This document shows positions 25,235-33,845 of a stretch of DNA of 64,000 bases, in pieces. Under the pieces are notes generated by a model. It saw only the letters and a program-made list of their open reading frames with translations. It had not been told where the DNA came from and did not search any database. How positions within the stretch are numbered: the first letter of the stretch is position 1; each line of letters starts with the position of its first letter. The position numbers were made by a program, and so were the translations under genes. This DNA is from Collinsella sp. (GTDB lineage: Bacteria > Actinomycetota > Coriobacteriia > Coriobacteriales > Coriobacteriaceae): contig DXMW01000031.1 of assembly GCA_019414045.1 (NCBI GenBank), positions 31,712-95,711 of the forward strand, in the 5' to 3' direction.

Positions 25235-26905
25235 CTAGTGGCGGAGTCTCAGCAGGCCGCGGCCGCGATGACGGGCCTCGGCGGACACCTGGGCGTGCGG
25301 GCCGGCGGCTTTGACGGACTCGGGCAGGTGCGAGTACTTCTTCTCGAAGTTCTCCTCGAACATCACCGCCAGGTTGTGCGCGGCCTCGTCGTAGCGCGCG
25401 GTGCTCTGCCAGTACTGGCGCGGCACCAGGATGCCGTCGGGCACACCGTGGCACGTAGTGGGAATGTCGACATTAAAGATATCGTCGTGCACAAACTCGC
25501 TGTCCTCGATGGTACCGTCGAGGGCGCGAGCGACCAGGGCGCGCGTGTAGGCCAGCTCGATGCGATGGCCCGCACCATAACCGCCGCCAATCCAACCGGT
25601 GTTGACCAGGTAGACGCGCGTGCGGCCGTCGGCGATGCGCTCGCCGAGCATCTTAGCGTAGACCATGGGGTCGAGCGGCATAAACGGCTCGCCAAACAGC
25701 GAGGAGAACGTGGGCGTGGGCTCGGTGACGCCAACCTCGGTGCCGGGGATCTTGGCCGTAAAGCCCGTCACAAAATGATACATGGCGGCGTCGGCCGTCA
25801 GGCGCGAGATAGGCGGCAGCACGCCAAAGGCATCGCAGGTCAGGAACAGCACGACGCTGGGAGTGGTGCCCATGCCCTTGGTCCACGCGTTGGGGATATG
25901 CTCGACGGGATAGGCCACGCGCGTGTTGTGCGTGATCGAGATGTCGTCGTAATTGGGCTTGCGACCCTCGTCGAGCACCACGTTTTCGCAGATGGCGCCA
26001 AAGCGAACGGCATTGAAGATCTCGGGCTCGTGGAACGCATCCAGGCCCTCGCACTTGGCGTAGCAGCCGCCCTCGATGTTGAAGATGCCCATGTCGGACC
26101 AGCCGTGCTCGTCATCGCCGATCAGCAGGCGCGTGGGGTTGGTCGAAAGCGTGGTCTTGCCGGTGCCCGACAGGCCAAAGAACACCGCGGTCTCGTGCGT
26201 GACGGGATCCATGCTGGCCGAGCAATGCATGGGCAGCACGTCGTCCTCGACAGGCAGCAGGTAATTCATGACGCTGAAGATGGACTTTTTGATCTCGCCG
26301 GAGTAGCCGGTACCCGCGACCAAAATCACGCGCTCCTGGAAGTTGATGACCACGGCGGCGCTGGAGTTGAGGCCCTTGATGGCGGGATCGCACTGGTAGC
26401 CCGGCGCGGCGAGCACGCAGAAGTCCGGCTCGCCGGTGCGCGCGATTTCGCGGGCGAGCGGGCGGGCGAGCATCTGCTTAATGAAGAGTGCCTGGCTGGC
26501 ACGCTCGCAGGCGACGAGTAGTCGGCGCGTGTGGTTGCGGTCGGCGCCGGCCATGCCGCGGGTGACGAACACATCGCGCTCGTTGAGATAGTCGACGATG
26601 CCGGCCTTGATGGCCTCGTAGCTCTCAATCGAAAGCGGGCGGTTGACGGCGCCCCAGGCAATCTTGTCGTGCACGTCGGGCGTGTCGGCGATAAAGCGGT
26701 CGTCGGGCGAACGTCCGGTACGCTCCCCCGTCTCGATCACCAGTGCGCCATTGGATGCCATGCGGCCTTCTTCGCGGCGGATAGCGTGTTCGACGAGCTC
26801 CGCGGCGGGTAGATCGACCAGCAGACGGGGCTGATTCTCGGCGGGATCTTCAACGAGCGTAATACCAAAGTTGGACAAAACTTCTGCAGGGGTAACACCA
26901 GGCAT
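25235..26905 (-). CDS. pckA: Phosphoenolpyruvate carboxykinase (ATP)
   Basis: A 556-residue enzyme that interconverts oxaloacetate and phosphoenolpyruvate with ATP/ADP, in gluconeogenesis or in PEP-fixing fermentation. The kinase-1a loop GLSGTGKTT lies at about residues 242-250, kinase-2 LIGDDEHGW follows, and the substrate segments RTGRSPDDRF and GTGYSGEIKKS are intact, as is NTGWIGGGYGAGHR. ATG 26905 has AAAGGAGG upstream. The last ~20 residues (VSAEARHRGRGLLRLRH) are Arg-rich and unusual. A GCAAAAACGTTTTTGC palindrome lies 75 bases before the start and may regulate it. Confidence 0.95.
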   Translation of the reverse strand: MPGVTPAEVLSNFGITLVEDPAENQPRLLVDLPAAELVEHAIRREEGRMASNGALVIETGERTGRSPDDRFIADTPDVHDKIAWGAVNRPLSIESYEAIKAGIVDYLNERDVFVTRGMAGADRNHTRRLLVACERASQALFIKQMLARPLAREIARTGEPDFCVLAAPGYQCDPAIKGLNSSAAVVINFQERVILVAGTGYSGEIKKSIFSVMNYLLPVEDDVLPMHCSASMDPVTHETAVFFGLSGTGKTTLSTNPTRLLIGDDEHGWSDMGIFNIEGGCYAKCEGLDAFHEPEIFNAVRFGAICENVVLDEGRKPNYDDISITHNTRVAYPVEHIPNAWTKGMGTTPSVVLFLTCDAFGVLPPISRLTADAAMYHFVTGFTAKIPGTEVGVTEPTPTFSSLFGEPFMPLDPMVYAKMLGERIADGRTRVYLVNTGWIGGGYGAGHRIELAYTRALVARALDGTIEDSEFVHDDIFNVDIPTTCHGVPDGILVPRQYWQSTARYDEAAHNLAVMFEENFEKKYSHLPESVKAAGPHAQVSAEARHRGRGLLRLRH

Positions 26906-26979
26906 GGGGCCTCCTTTAAAAACGCGACACATGGACGCGGCGCGCACTTTACTCACGTAAAGCCCGTTGTACCCGATAT

Positions 26980-26995
26980 GCAAAAACGTTTTTGC
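26980..26995. promoter_or_regulatory. Perfect 16-bp palindrome upstream of pckA
   Basis: GCAAAAACGTTTTTGC is a perfect dyad with a central CG, the form of LacI/GalR-family operators (AAACGTTT core). Its place in the pckA leader region suggests carbon-source control; the regulator is unknown. Confidence 0.5.
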
Positions 26996-27049
26996 GGCAA
27001 GGACGGCAAGCCCGCCCAACGGTCAAAAATCGCAGGCAAGCGGCCTAGT

Positions 27050-27183
27050 CATTGGGGACGTTCTTAAACGGCCAGTCGTTGGGGACACTCTTGAACAGGC
27101 AACATTCAAGGAATGTCCCCGGATGCCGGCACTTAGGGACGTTCCCAAAGTGCCGGCACATAAGGAACGTCCCTAAGTGCCGA
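27050..27183. repeat. REP-like GGGGAC / TGCCGGCAC repeat cluster
   Basis: The stretch is built from repeated units: TCATTGGGGACGTTCTTAAACG, TCGTTGGGGACACTCTTGAAC, GGAATGTCCCCGGATGCCGGCAC, then two AGGGACGTTCCC/GGAACGTCCCT units each ending in AAGTGCCG. It fills the gap between pckA and the end of the lactate permease gene. Shorter copies are at 7686-7730 and 14314-14368. Confidence 0.75.
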
Positions 27184-28755
27184 CTACAGCGGCAGGCCTT
27201 GGCCGAGCATGGCTATGGCGCTCATCAGGACCAGCATGCCGGCAGCGTAGGGCAGCACCGCGCCCAGGAGCTCGGCATCCTTACCGCGCACGTGCACGGC
27301 GGCAAGACCAATGGCGAGGGTCTGCGGCGAGATCATCTTACCAGCGGCGACGCCCAGGGCGTTCAATGCGACCATCCAGTAGTCGCTCACACCCAGCGCA
27401 GTGGCGGCCTGGCTCTGAATGGGACCAAACAACATGCCCGAGGACGTGCCCGAGCCGGTCACGAACGCACCGACTGCGCCGATCCACGGAGCCAGAATCG
27501 GGTACAACCCACCGGCGACCGCAATGCAAAACGCGCTGATCGACGAGATCATGCCCGCATAGCCCATCACCTTGGCGCAGCCCAGTACCGAAAGCATCGT
27601 GATCACCGTCGGCGTCATCTGCTTCACCGTCGCGGCCAGCACCTCGCCCATCATGCGCGGCGAAGCGCCCTGAATGGCACCGCCGACAAACGCCGCCAGG
27701 AAAATCCAGACGCCTGGCGTGTTGATCCACGAAAACGTAAGCATACCGGGATTCTCACCGCAATACACCTGCACGTGGCTTGCAAAGGGCGCAAGCGCAG
27801 CATGCACGGCGGGCAGCAGGTTGGACGTACACAGCAGCAGCACAAAAATCAGGATGAAGCACGACCAGGCCGAAAGCGCCGATTTAAGGGTGAGCTGCTC
27901 GCCGGAATCGATATTCATATGGAAGCGCGCATCCAAATGCCCCGACTTCTCGGCGCGCATGGCAAGCGCGGCAGTCAGCGCGAGCGACACGATGGAGCCC
28001 ACGACGACGGCCAGCTCGGGACCCACAAACATGGCAACGACCAGGGCCGCACCCACAAAGGACACACCGGAAAGCAGTGCAACGCCGGCAACGCCGTGCA
28101 GGCGCTCGCTCACGCTCGCAACATTGCCTTGGTCATCGGCGACACGGCCCGCAACCAGCACGATAAGCAGCGGCATCACCACAAAGAAGGGCGCGAGCTG
28201 CACCAGCTGAACGGTCGCCAAATGCAGGGAATCCAGGCCCACCAGGTCGGCAACGGACACTGTGGGGATGCCAATGGAGCCGTAGGGCGTGGGCACGCCG
28301 TTGGCCAGTAGGCAGATCAGCACGGCGGGAACGGCCTCAAAGCCCAGACCAGCAAGCATGCCGGCAGGAATGGCAACGGCAGTGCCAAAGCCAGCCATGC
28401 CCTCCATAAAGCCGCCGAAGCACCAAGCCACGAGCAGCGCCAACAGACGGCGGTCGCTGCTGATGGAGGTGATCATACTGCCGATCACGTCCATGGCACC
28501 CGTGCGCACGCACAGGTTATACGTAAACACCGCGGCGATAATCACCAACACGATGGGCCACAGGGCCATCAGAAAACCCTCGAGTGAGGCCGAGGCAATC
28601 TGCGCCACCGGCAGGTGCCACCACGCAAAGGCGAGCACGCACGAAAGGGCGAACGATCCGATAGCGGCTTTCCAAGCTGGCCATTTAAAGCACAGCAGCA
28701 TCACGACGAGCCAGATGATCGGCACAAGAGCCAGCAAAAACGCAGCGACATCCAT
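27184..28755 (-). CDS. L-lactate permease (LctP family)
   Basis: A 523-residue transporter with about a dozen transmembrane helices that imports lactate or glycolate with protons. Family segments are clear: WPIVLVIIAAVFTYNL, SDRRLLALLVAWCFGGFMEGMAGFGTAVAIPA, LLANGVPTPYGSIGIPT, and GAFVTGSGTSSGMLFGPIQ near the C-terminus. ATG 28755 has AAGGAG nine bases upstream; an in-frame start 45 bases earlier lacks one. It is divergent from the flippase-like gene. The shared intergenic region holds a TTGAAC/GTTCAA dyad. No lactate dehydrogenase genes are adjacent. Confidence 0.92.
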   Translation of the reverse strand: MDVAAFLLALVPIIWLVVMLLCFKWPAWKAAIGSFALSCVLAFAWWHLPVAQIASASLEGFLMALWPIVLVIIAAVFTYNLCVRTGAMDVIGSMITSISSDRRLLALLVAWCFGGFMEGMAGFGTAVAIPAGMLAGLGFEAVPAVLICLLANGVPTPYGSIGIPTVSVADLVGLDSLHLATVQLVQLAPFFVVMPLLIVLVAGRVADDQGNVASVSERLHGVAGVALLSGVSFVGAALVVAMFVGPELAVVVGSIVSLALTAALAMRAEKSGHLDARFHMNIDSGEQLTLKSALSAWSCFILIFVLLLCTSNLLPAVHAALAPFASHVQVYCGENPGMLTFSWINTPGVWIFLAAFVGGAIQGASPRMMGEVLAATVKQMTPTVITMLSVLGCAKVMGYAGMISSISAFCIAVAGGLYPILAPWIGAVGAFVTGSGTSSGMLFGPIQSQAATALGVSDYWMVALNALGVAAGKMISPQTLAIGLAAVHVRGKDAELLGAVLPYAAGMLVLMSAIAMLGQGLPL

Positions 28756-28858
28756 GGGTAAAAACTCCTTGGTACCGCGCAAGCGGCATCGGGGGGTCAC
28801 AAAACTTCAACAGGATACCGCACGTTTACCGACAAATTACAGCCGCCCGCCGAAATTA

Positions 28859-28875
28859 TTGAACGACCTGTTCAA
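28859..28875. promoter_or_regulatory. Dyad operator candidate TTGAAC-5-GTTCAA
   Basis: A perfect 6+6 inverted repeat lies in the divergent promoter region between the lactate permease and the flippase-like gene, just upstream of a -10 hexamer TATACT (28901-28906). It could bind a regulator of either gene. Confidence 0.4.
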
Positions 28876-28933
28876 AAACACGAATGGACACCACCGCGTC
28901 TATACTAGAGCGCAGCAAGAGAAAGGAACCGCC

Positions 28934-30514
28934 TTGAGTATCACGCCCCTCGATAGCATCCGCCGTGCCATCGCCCGCCGCAATGGCGTCGCCGACCCCG
29001 CCGTAGCGGGCAGCGGCACCGCAAAGGCCCAGGGCGGACGCATCGAGAACGGCCTGTTCCCCGCCTCCCACACAGCCGAAGAGCTCGCGCGCATCCAGGA
29101 GCTGAGCCAGCGCAACGCCGGCGGCCCCGACAGCGGCCAGGCCACGCGCCGTCGCCGCGAGCGCGATCGCGAGCCCGGCCCCATCCACCGCATGGTCAAC
29201 GCCTGGTGGAACCGCCTACTCGGCGCTGTCTACGGCGGCGGCTTCTCCATGCAGGAAGCCGAATACGAGGAGCACGCCACCCGCCGCGACTATCTCTGGA
29301 ATACCCTGGGCACCGCCGTGTGGGGTTTCGCGTTTCCCCTGCTCACCATTGTGTCCACGCAGCTTGTGGGCGCCGAGGAAGCCGGTAAGTTCTCCATCGC
29401 CTTTGTCACCGGCACGCTCATCATGATTGCGTGCAACTACGGCGTGCGCAATTTCCAAGTCTCGGATATCGACGAAACGACGTCCTTTGCCTCCTACCAG
29501 CTCAACCGCTGTCTTTGCGGAGCGCTCGCCCTAGGCTGCGGCCTCATGTACAGCAGTGCCCGCGGTTATGACGCGCAGATGGCGACAATCGGCCTGGGTG
29601 TCTACCTGTACAAGGTGATCGACGGCGTGGCGGACGTGTACGAGGGCCGCCTGCAGCAGGCCGATAAACTCTACCTGGCCGGCATGAGCCAAACGCTACG
29701 CTCCGTCGGCGTCATCGTGGTCTTTAGCGTGACGCTGTTCCTTACGCGCAGCATGCCCATCGCGGCCATGGCCATGGGTGTCACCGCCATCGCCTCGCTC
29801 GTGCTGGTCACCGCGCCGCTCGCCCTGCTCGAGACCGAGAAATCGCGCCGCGTGAGCCTGCGCGAGGTCGGCCACCTGTTTGTCCAGTGCGCTCCGCTCT
29901 TTGGTGCACTGTTCCTGTTCAACCTCATCGAGAGCATGCCCAAGTTTGTTATGGAAGGCACGCTGGCCTACAAATACCAGCTGTACTTTAATGCCCTGTT
30001 CTTTCCGGCGCAGGCTATTTTGCTGAGCATCGGATTTGTCTATAAACCGCAGCTTTTGCGTCTGTCGAGCATTTGGGCGAACCCGCGCAAACGCCGCCGT
30101 TTTGACTTGATTATTATTGCCGTTATGGTGCTGATCGTGGCCATCACCGGCGTGTGCGCCGCATTTATGGCAGGTCCTGGTATTCCCCTCATGAGTTTTA
30201 TGTACGGCCTCAACTTTGAGCGCTACCGCACATTGGCGCTGCTGATGGTCGTCGCCGGCGGCGTAACCGCGGCCATCGATTTTATCTACGCCATTATCAC
30301 AGTGCTGCGCCACGCTGGAGACGTCACCAAGATCTACCTGATCTGCTTTGCCGTGAGCGTGGTGCTCCCGGTGATCCTGATCAACCTGCTGGGCCTGGTG
30401 GGCGCCGTGGTGAGCTACCTGGCAGTCATGGCCCTACTGCTGGTGTTGCTGATAATCGAGTACGCCCACATCCGCCAACAAATCGAGCGCGACCGGAACC
30501 CGTACGGCGCCTAA
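28934..30514 (+). CDS. Polysaccharide-flippase-like membrane protein (MOP superfamily)
   Basis: The 526-residue protein has a ~100-residue charged, presumably cytoplasmic N-terminus followed by about 12 hydrophobic helices. The pattern resembles O-antigen/teichoic-acid flippases of the MOP superfamily (WNTLGTAVWGFAFPLLTIVSTQLVGAEEAG, and FALPVTQ-like repeats in the second half). It would move lipid-linked sugars across the membrane, but no polymer genes are next to it. I start at the TTG at 28934 because AAAGGA lies six bases upstream. Without this codon the first ATG would be far inside. TTG use is uncertain. Confidence 0.75.
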   Translation: MSITPLDSIRRAIARRNGVADPAVAGSGTAKAQGGRIENGLFPASHTAEELARIQELSQRNAGGPDSGQATRRRRERDREPGPIHRMVNAWWNRLLGAVYGGGFSMQEAEYEEHATRRDYLWNTLGTAVWGFAFPLLTIVSTQLVGAEEAGKFSIAFVTGTLIMIACNYGVRNFQVSDIDETTSFASYQLNRCLCGALALGCGLMYSSARGYDAQMATIGLGVYLYKVIDGVADVYEGRLQQADKLYLAGMSQTLRSVGVIVVFSVTLFLTRSMPIAAMAMGVTAIASLVLVTAPLALLETEKSRRVSLREVGHLFVQCAPLFGALFLFNLIESMPKFVMEGTLAYKYQLYFNALFFPAQAILLSIGFVYKPQLLRLSSIWANPRKRRRFDLIIIAVMVLIVAITGVCAAFMAGPGIPLMSFMYGLNFERYRTLALLMVVAGGVTAAIDFIYAIITVLRHAGDVTKIYLICFAVSVVLPVILINLLGLVGAVVSYLAVMALLLVLLIIEYAHIRQQIERDRNPYGA

Positions 30515-30830
30515 TTAGCTGCCCCCGGTACCGGAATTTGCGATGGAATCACCCCGGCTGCGGTCTCGTTGCGGACAATATGCATCACGCAAAACTAAGT
30601 GAGTAGACTTTTACCGAATCCCCGACCACACCGACAAAGCACAAGTCTGTGACCTGCGGTTTTGTTGAGACAAATATGTTGGGTGCTCGGCATTTCCAAA
30701 AAAGTCTACTCACTTAGCCAGCGGGCAGCCAAATGATTATGTAATCCCCGTCCCAGAAAAATCATTTGACAGGCAGAGGGGCAAAAGTAGTCAAAAAGCC
30801 CCGTCCCAAACTAGCTACCCTTTGCACCGA
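30515..30830. other. Intergenic region with repeats
   Basis: No gene is visible. It contains inverted-repeat element B (30595-30717), a small CAAATGATT/AATCATTTG dyad at about 30731-30770, and CGTCCCAAA/TAGCTACC fragments at about 30804-30820 related to element C. Confidence 0.6.
30595..30717. repeat. Inverted-repeat element B (18-bp perfect arms)
   Basis: CTAAGTGAGTAGACTTTT (30595-30612) is exactly complementary to 30700-30717. The 87-base interior contains ACCTGCGGTTTT at 30652-30663, whose complement occurs inside element A although the arms of A and B differ completely. Confidence 0.75.
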
Positions 30831-31670
30831 TTATTCGCCGGGCAGAATGTTCGCATAGAACTCCGCACCGTCGTCCAGGCGCAGGATGCCCACGCGGCCG
30901 AACTCGGAGCCGGTGGCGGCGGCGCAGTCGATGTCGATACGGTCGGGAATGCCGGCGGTATCCTCGCCGCCCAGGCGCACAATCTTTCCGCGCCCCGATT
31001 CCTCGTCGAGTCCCGCCAGGCCGCCTACCTCGCAATAACGCCCGAGCGACACCGTTGGCGTGTGGCCGCTCACCACGACCGGGCCCTTGCCCTCGGCAGA
31101 AAGCAGCCCCGTCGGCGCATCCCAATAGCCATGGCGAATCCACAGCAGGTCATCGGACGACTGCACGGCAAGCATCTGCTTCAGCAGTTCGCGATCGGCG
31201 CCAACCGCTCCGGCACCATCGGCACAATCCACGTCGTGTTCAAGCAAAAACGCCCGGGCCGCCTCAGTCTCAATACCGGCATGCACCAGCAGGTACGGGC
31301 GCTCATCGGTCTCGGCCACCGCATACAGCGGCAACCCGGCCATCCAGCGCACAAGCTCCTCGTACGCCTCAAATTCCATGTCGTTAAGCTGCTCGCGCGT
31401 CGTCCAGCCACCGTTGATATCCCACGTCTCGGCATCGAGCGGGTCCTGGCCGATAATGGCATCGAGCATAATCTGCTCATGGTTACCCTTGAGCACGCGC
31501 GCGTTGGGCAGCGATCGCACCAGTTTAATAACACCGACCGGATCGGGCCCGCGATCGATCATGTCGCCCAGCACGTACAGCGTATCTTCGGCCGCCAGCG
31601 AAATTTTGGACAGGGCATCGTCAAGCGCACGCACGTGTCCGTGAGCATCAGATGTCACATAGATCGCCAT
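30831..31670 (-). CDS. Metallophosphoesterase (PPP-type serine/threonine phosphatase-like)
   Basis: The 279-residue protein has the calcineurin-like metal-binding motifs in order: SDAHGH (residues 7-12), LGDMIDRGPD, LKGNHEQ, LLVHAG and VSGHTPT. These are the ligands of a dinuclear metal centre. The GDMIDRGPD and GNHEQ forms match bacterial PPP phosphatases such as PrpA/PrpB and the ApaH group. The substrate, protein or nucleotide, cannot be decided. Downstream there is only repeat-rich intergenic sequence. Confidence 0.87.
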   Translation of the reverse strand: MAIYVTSDAHGHVRALDDALSKISLAAEDTLYVLGDMIDRGPDPVGVIKLVRSLPNARVLKGNHEQIMLDAIIGQDPLDAETWDINGGWTTREQLNDMEFEAYEELVRWMAGLPLYAVAETDERPYLLVHAGIETEAARAFLLEHDVDCADGAGAVGADRELLKQMLAVQSSDDLLWIRHGYWDAPTGLLSAEGKGPVVVSGHTPTVSLGRYCEVGGLAGLDEESGRGKIVRLGGEDTAGIPDRIDIDCAAATGSEFGRVGILRLDDGAEFYANILPGE

Positions 31671-31995
31671 GGAACGCCTTTCCCTACCTTGCGGGCGAAG
31701 CCCGGAGCCTCAGCTAAAACTTCAAGTTGAGCTTAAACGTTACCCATTGTACTCCGTTGCAATAAAGCTGGGAAGGGCCACGCGTCGCCAACGGTCGTTA
31801 GCGCCCATGCGTCCACGCGCGCCGCTCTCGGTGCACCGCCGGCAGCTGCTCCCCGATCAGCGTCGCACACGCCGCAGCCTCGTGTCGAAAATGCGCACGC
31901 CCGCAATCCACCACCGTAAACCCACCACCTTTGGGTACAAATAACCGCAGACAACTGACCGTGCCACGCCAACCACCCAGGAGCGGACACTATCC
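31671..31995. other. Intergenic region without recognised features
   Basis: These 325 bases separate two divergent genes. I see no gene, terminator or clear operator. Short open frames exist on both strands but lack ribosome sites and any family resemblance. Promoters for both neighbours must lie here. Confidence 0.4.
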
Positions 31996-33597
31996 ATGAA
32001 CCAGATACTTCTCTTTATCGGCCTCGTCATCATTTTGTGCCTGACCATCAAACCCGTCGGCAAAAAGCTCCCCTTCCCCACCCTGCTCATCTTTATCGCG
32101 CTTGGCATGCTGTTGGGCGTCAACGGGCCGGCGCACATCGACTTTAGCGACTACGCGCTCACCGAAACCGTCTGCAGTACGGCGCTACTGTTCATCATGT
32201 TCTACGGCGGCTTTAACACCAACATCGACCGTGCCAAACCCGTCGCCGCGCCCGCGGTACTGCTGAGCACCCTCGGCGTTATCGCCACCGCCGGCATCAC
32301 GGGCACCTTTGCGCACTTCGCACTGGGCTTCGACTGGATCGGCGGCCTGCTGCTGGGCTCGGTCGTGGCATCGACCGATGCGGCCAGCGTCTTTAGCGTG
32401 CTGCGCGAGCACAACCTGTCGCTGAGGGACGGCACCGACTCGCTGCTCGAGGTCGAATCGGGCTCCAACGACCCCGTCGCCTACATGCTCACCGCAGTGC
32501 TCGCGACCCTCGCGGCGGGCGGCACTATCAACATTCCCATACTACTGGCCAAGCAGATCGTCCTGGGCGTGGGCCTGGGCCTTGCCATCGGCTGGACATC
32601 CAGCCGCCTGATTGAGCGCGCACACGCAACGGCCGAGGGCGCGCAGACTATCTTTTTGTTCGCCGTGGCGATCGTCGCCTACGCGCTGCCGAGCTATCTG
32701 GGCGGCAACGGCTTTTTGGCCGTATACCTGGCAGGCATTGTGCTGGGCGCGAGCGACATCACCGGCAAGGTCGAAATGGCGCACTTCTTTGATACCCTTA
32801 CCGAGATGGCCGAAATGACCATCTTCTTTTTGCTGGGCCTGCTCGTGACGCCTGCGCGCCTGCCGCAAATGCTGCTACCCGGCCTGGCGCTCATGGCGTT
32901 TATGCTCTTCGTGAGCCGCCCCATCGCCGTGGGCATGCTGCTGGCGCCCTTTAAGACCAACCCTCGCCAGGTTGCGCTCGTAAGCTGGGCGGGCCTGCGC
33001 GGCGCGGCTTCGGTCGTGTTTAGCCTCTTTGCCGTGGTGGCCGGCGTTCCCGGCGGTCACGATCTGTTTGACCTGGTGTTTGTGATTGCCGTGTCGAGCA
33101 TTGTGGTGCAGGGCTCGCTGCTACCGGCGGTGGCAAAGAAGCTCGATATGATCGACGCGGAAGGCGACGTGCGCCGTACGTTTAATGATTACCGCGACGA
33201 GGACGGCATGTCGTTTGTCAAGCTCAAGGTGGGCGCGGGACACCCGTTTGCCGGACGCTCGCTCGCGGATATTGGCAGTGCGACGGACATGCTCGTGGTC
33301 CTGGTGCTGCGCGATGGGGCGCACCCCGTGCTGCCCAACGGCGATACCGTCATCGAAGAAGGCGACCTGTTGGTGATGGCCGCGCCGACGTTTGAAGAGC
33401 GTGCCGAGGTTACGCTGCGCGAGGTCACCGTGACACCCCACGGGCGTCTGGCCGGCCAGCGCCTGCGCGACGTGCCGCAGGGCAAGCACCCCTTTATCGT
33501 GGTGATGCTCAAGCGCGACGGCCAAACGATTATCCCCGACGGCAACACCCTCATATACGCCGGCGACGAAGCCGTCATCGCCACGCTGGCATCGTAG
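31996..33597 (+). CDS. Potassium/proton antiporter, CPA1 family with TrkA-C domains (NhaP2/CvrA-like)
   Basis: The 533-residue protein has a 12-13 helix Na+/H+ exchanger domain over about residues 1-385. It includes the conserved STDAASVFSVL and ESGSNDPVAYML segments with the ion-binding Asp residues. After it comes a cytoplasmic TrkA-C (RCK-C) domain (VKLKVGAGHPFAGRSLADIG, about 400-470) and a second similar segment to the end. This is the architecture of NhaP2/CvrA K+/H+ antiporters, which export K+ under osmotic or alkaline stress. GGAG lies 12 bases before the ATG, a little far. Confidence 0.9.
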   Translation: MNQILLFIGLVIILCLTIKPVGKKLPFPTLLIFIALGMLLGVNGPAHIDFSDYALTETVCSTALLFIMFYGGFNTNIDRAKPVAAPAVLLSTLGVIATAGITGTFAHFALGFDWIGGLLLGSVVASTDAASVFSVLREHNLSLRDGTDSLLEVESGSNDPVAYMLTAVLATLAAGGTINIPILLAKQIVLGVGLGLAIGWTSSRLIERAHATAEGAQTIFLFAVAIVAYALPSYLGGNGFLAVYLAGIVLGASDITGKVEMAHFFDTLTEMAEMTIFFLLGLLVTPARLPQMLLPGLALMAFMLFVSRPIAVGMLLAPFKTNPRQVALVSWAGLRGAASVVFSLFAVVAGVPGGHDLFDLVFVIAVSSIVVQGSLLPAVAKKLDMIDAEGDVRRTFNDYRDEDGMSFVKLKVGAGHPFAGRSLADIGSATDMLVVLVLRDGAHPVLPNGDTVIEEGDLLVMAAPTFEERAEVTLREVTVTPHGRLAGQRLRDVPQGKHPFIVVMLKRDGQTIIPDGNTLIYAGDEAVIATLAS

Positions 33598-33627
33598 CGG
33601 CCAGGGGGTAGCTAATTTGGGAAGGGG

Positions 33628-33819
33628 TTAGTCGTCGTCGATGGCAAAGTCGCGGAGGCCGAGGCCTTCGCGTTCGGCTCGGGCTAGGAGCTCTTGGGGC
33701 GACTCGTCCTCGATATCCATCACGTCGAGCATAGCGGCCGGAAAGCCCACGCCCGCCGCACTCCCCGCGCGGTCGAGCAGGCTCTCGCGCAGCTGGTCAA
33801 CGTCCACATCGATCTTCAT
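33628..33819 (-). CDS. Small acidic protein of unknown function, last gene of the BREX operon
   Basis: I do not recognise this 63-residue product. It is strongly acidic (MKIDVDVDQLRESL at the start, RDFAIDDD at the end) with two likely helices. AGAGG precedes the ATG by about seven bases. It begins 26 bases after the stop of the 454-residue gene, so it belongs to the same transcript. Acidic small proteins at the end of defence operons can be inhibitors or DNA mimics, but nothing here shows that. Confidence 0.6.
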   Translation of the reverse strand: MKIDVDVDQLRESLLDRAGSAAGVGFPAAMLDVMDIEDESPQELLARAEREGLGLRDFAIDDD

Positions 33820-33845
33820 GGTAAACCTCTTACCAGACCAGGGCC

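Noticed and set aside
31733..31990. 85-codon minus-strand frame between the phosphoesterase and the antiporter
   Set aside because: It has a Trp/Gly/Arg-rich composition, no ribosome site, and overlaps the region needed for the antiporter promoter.
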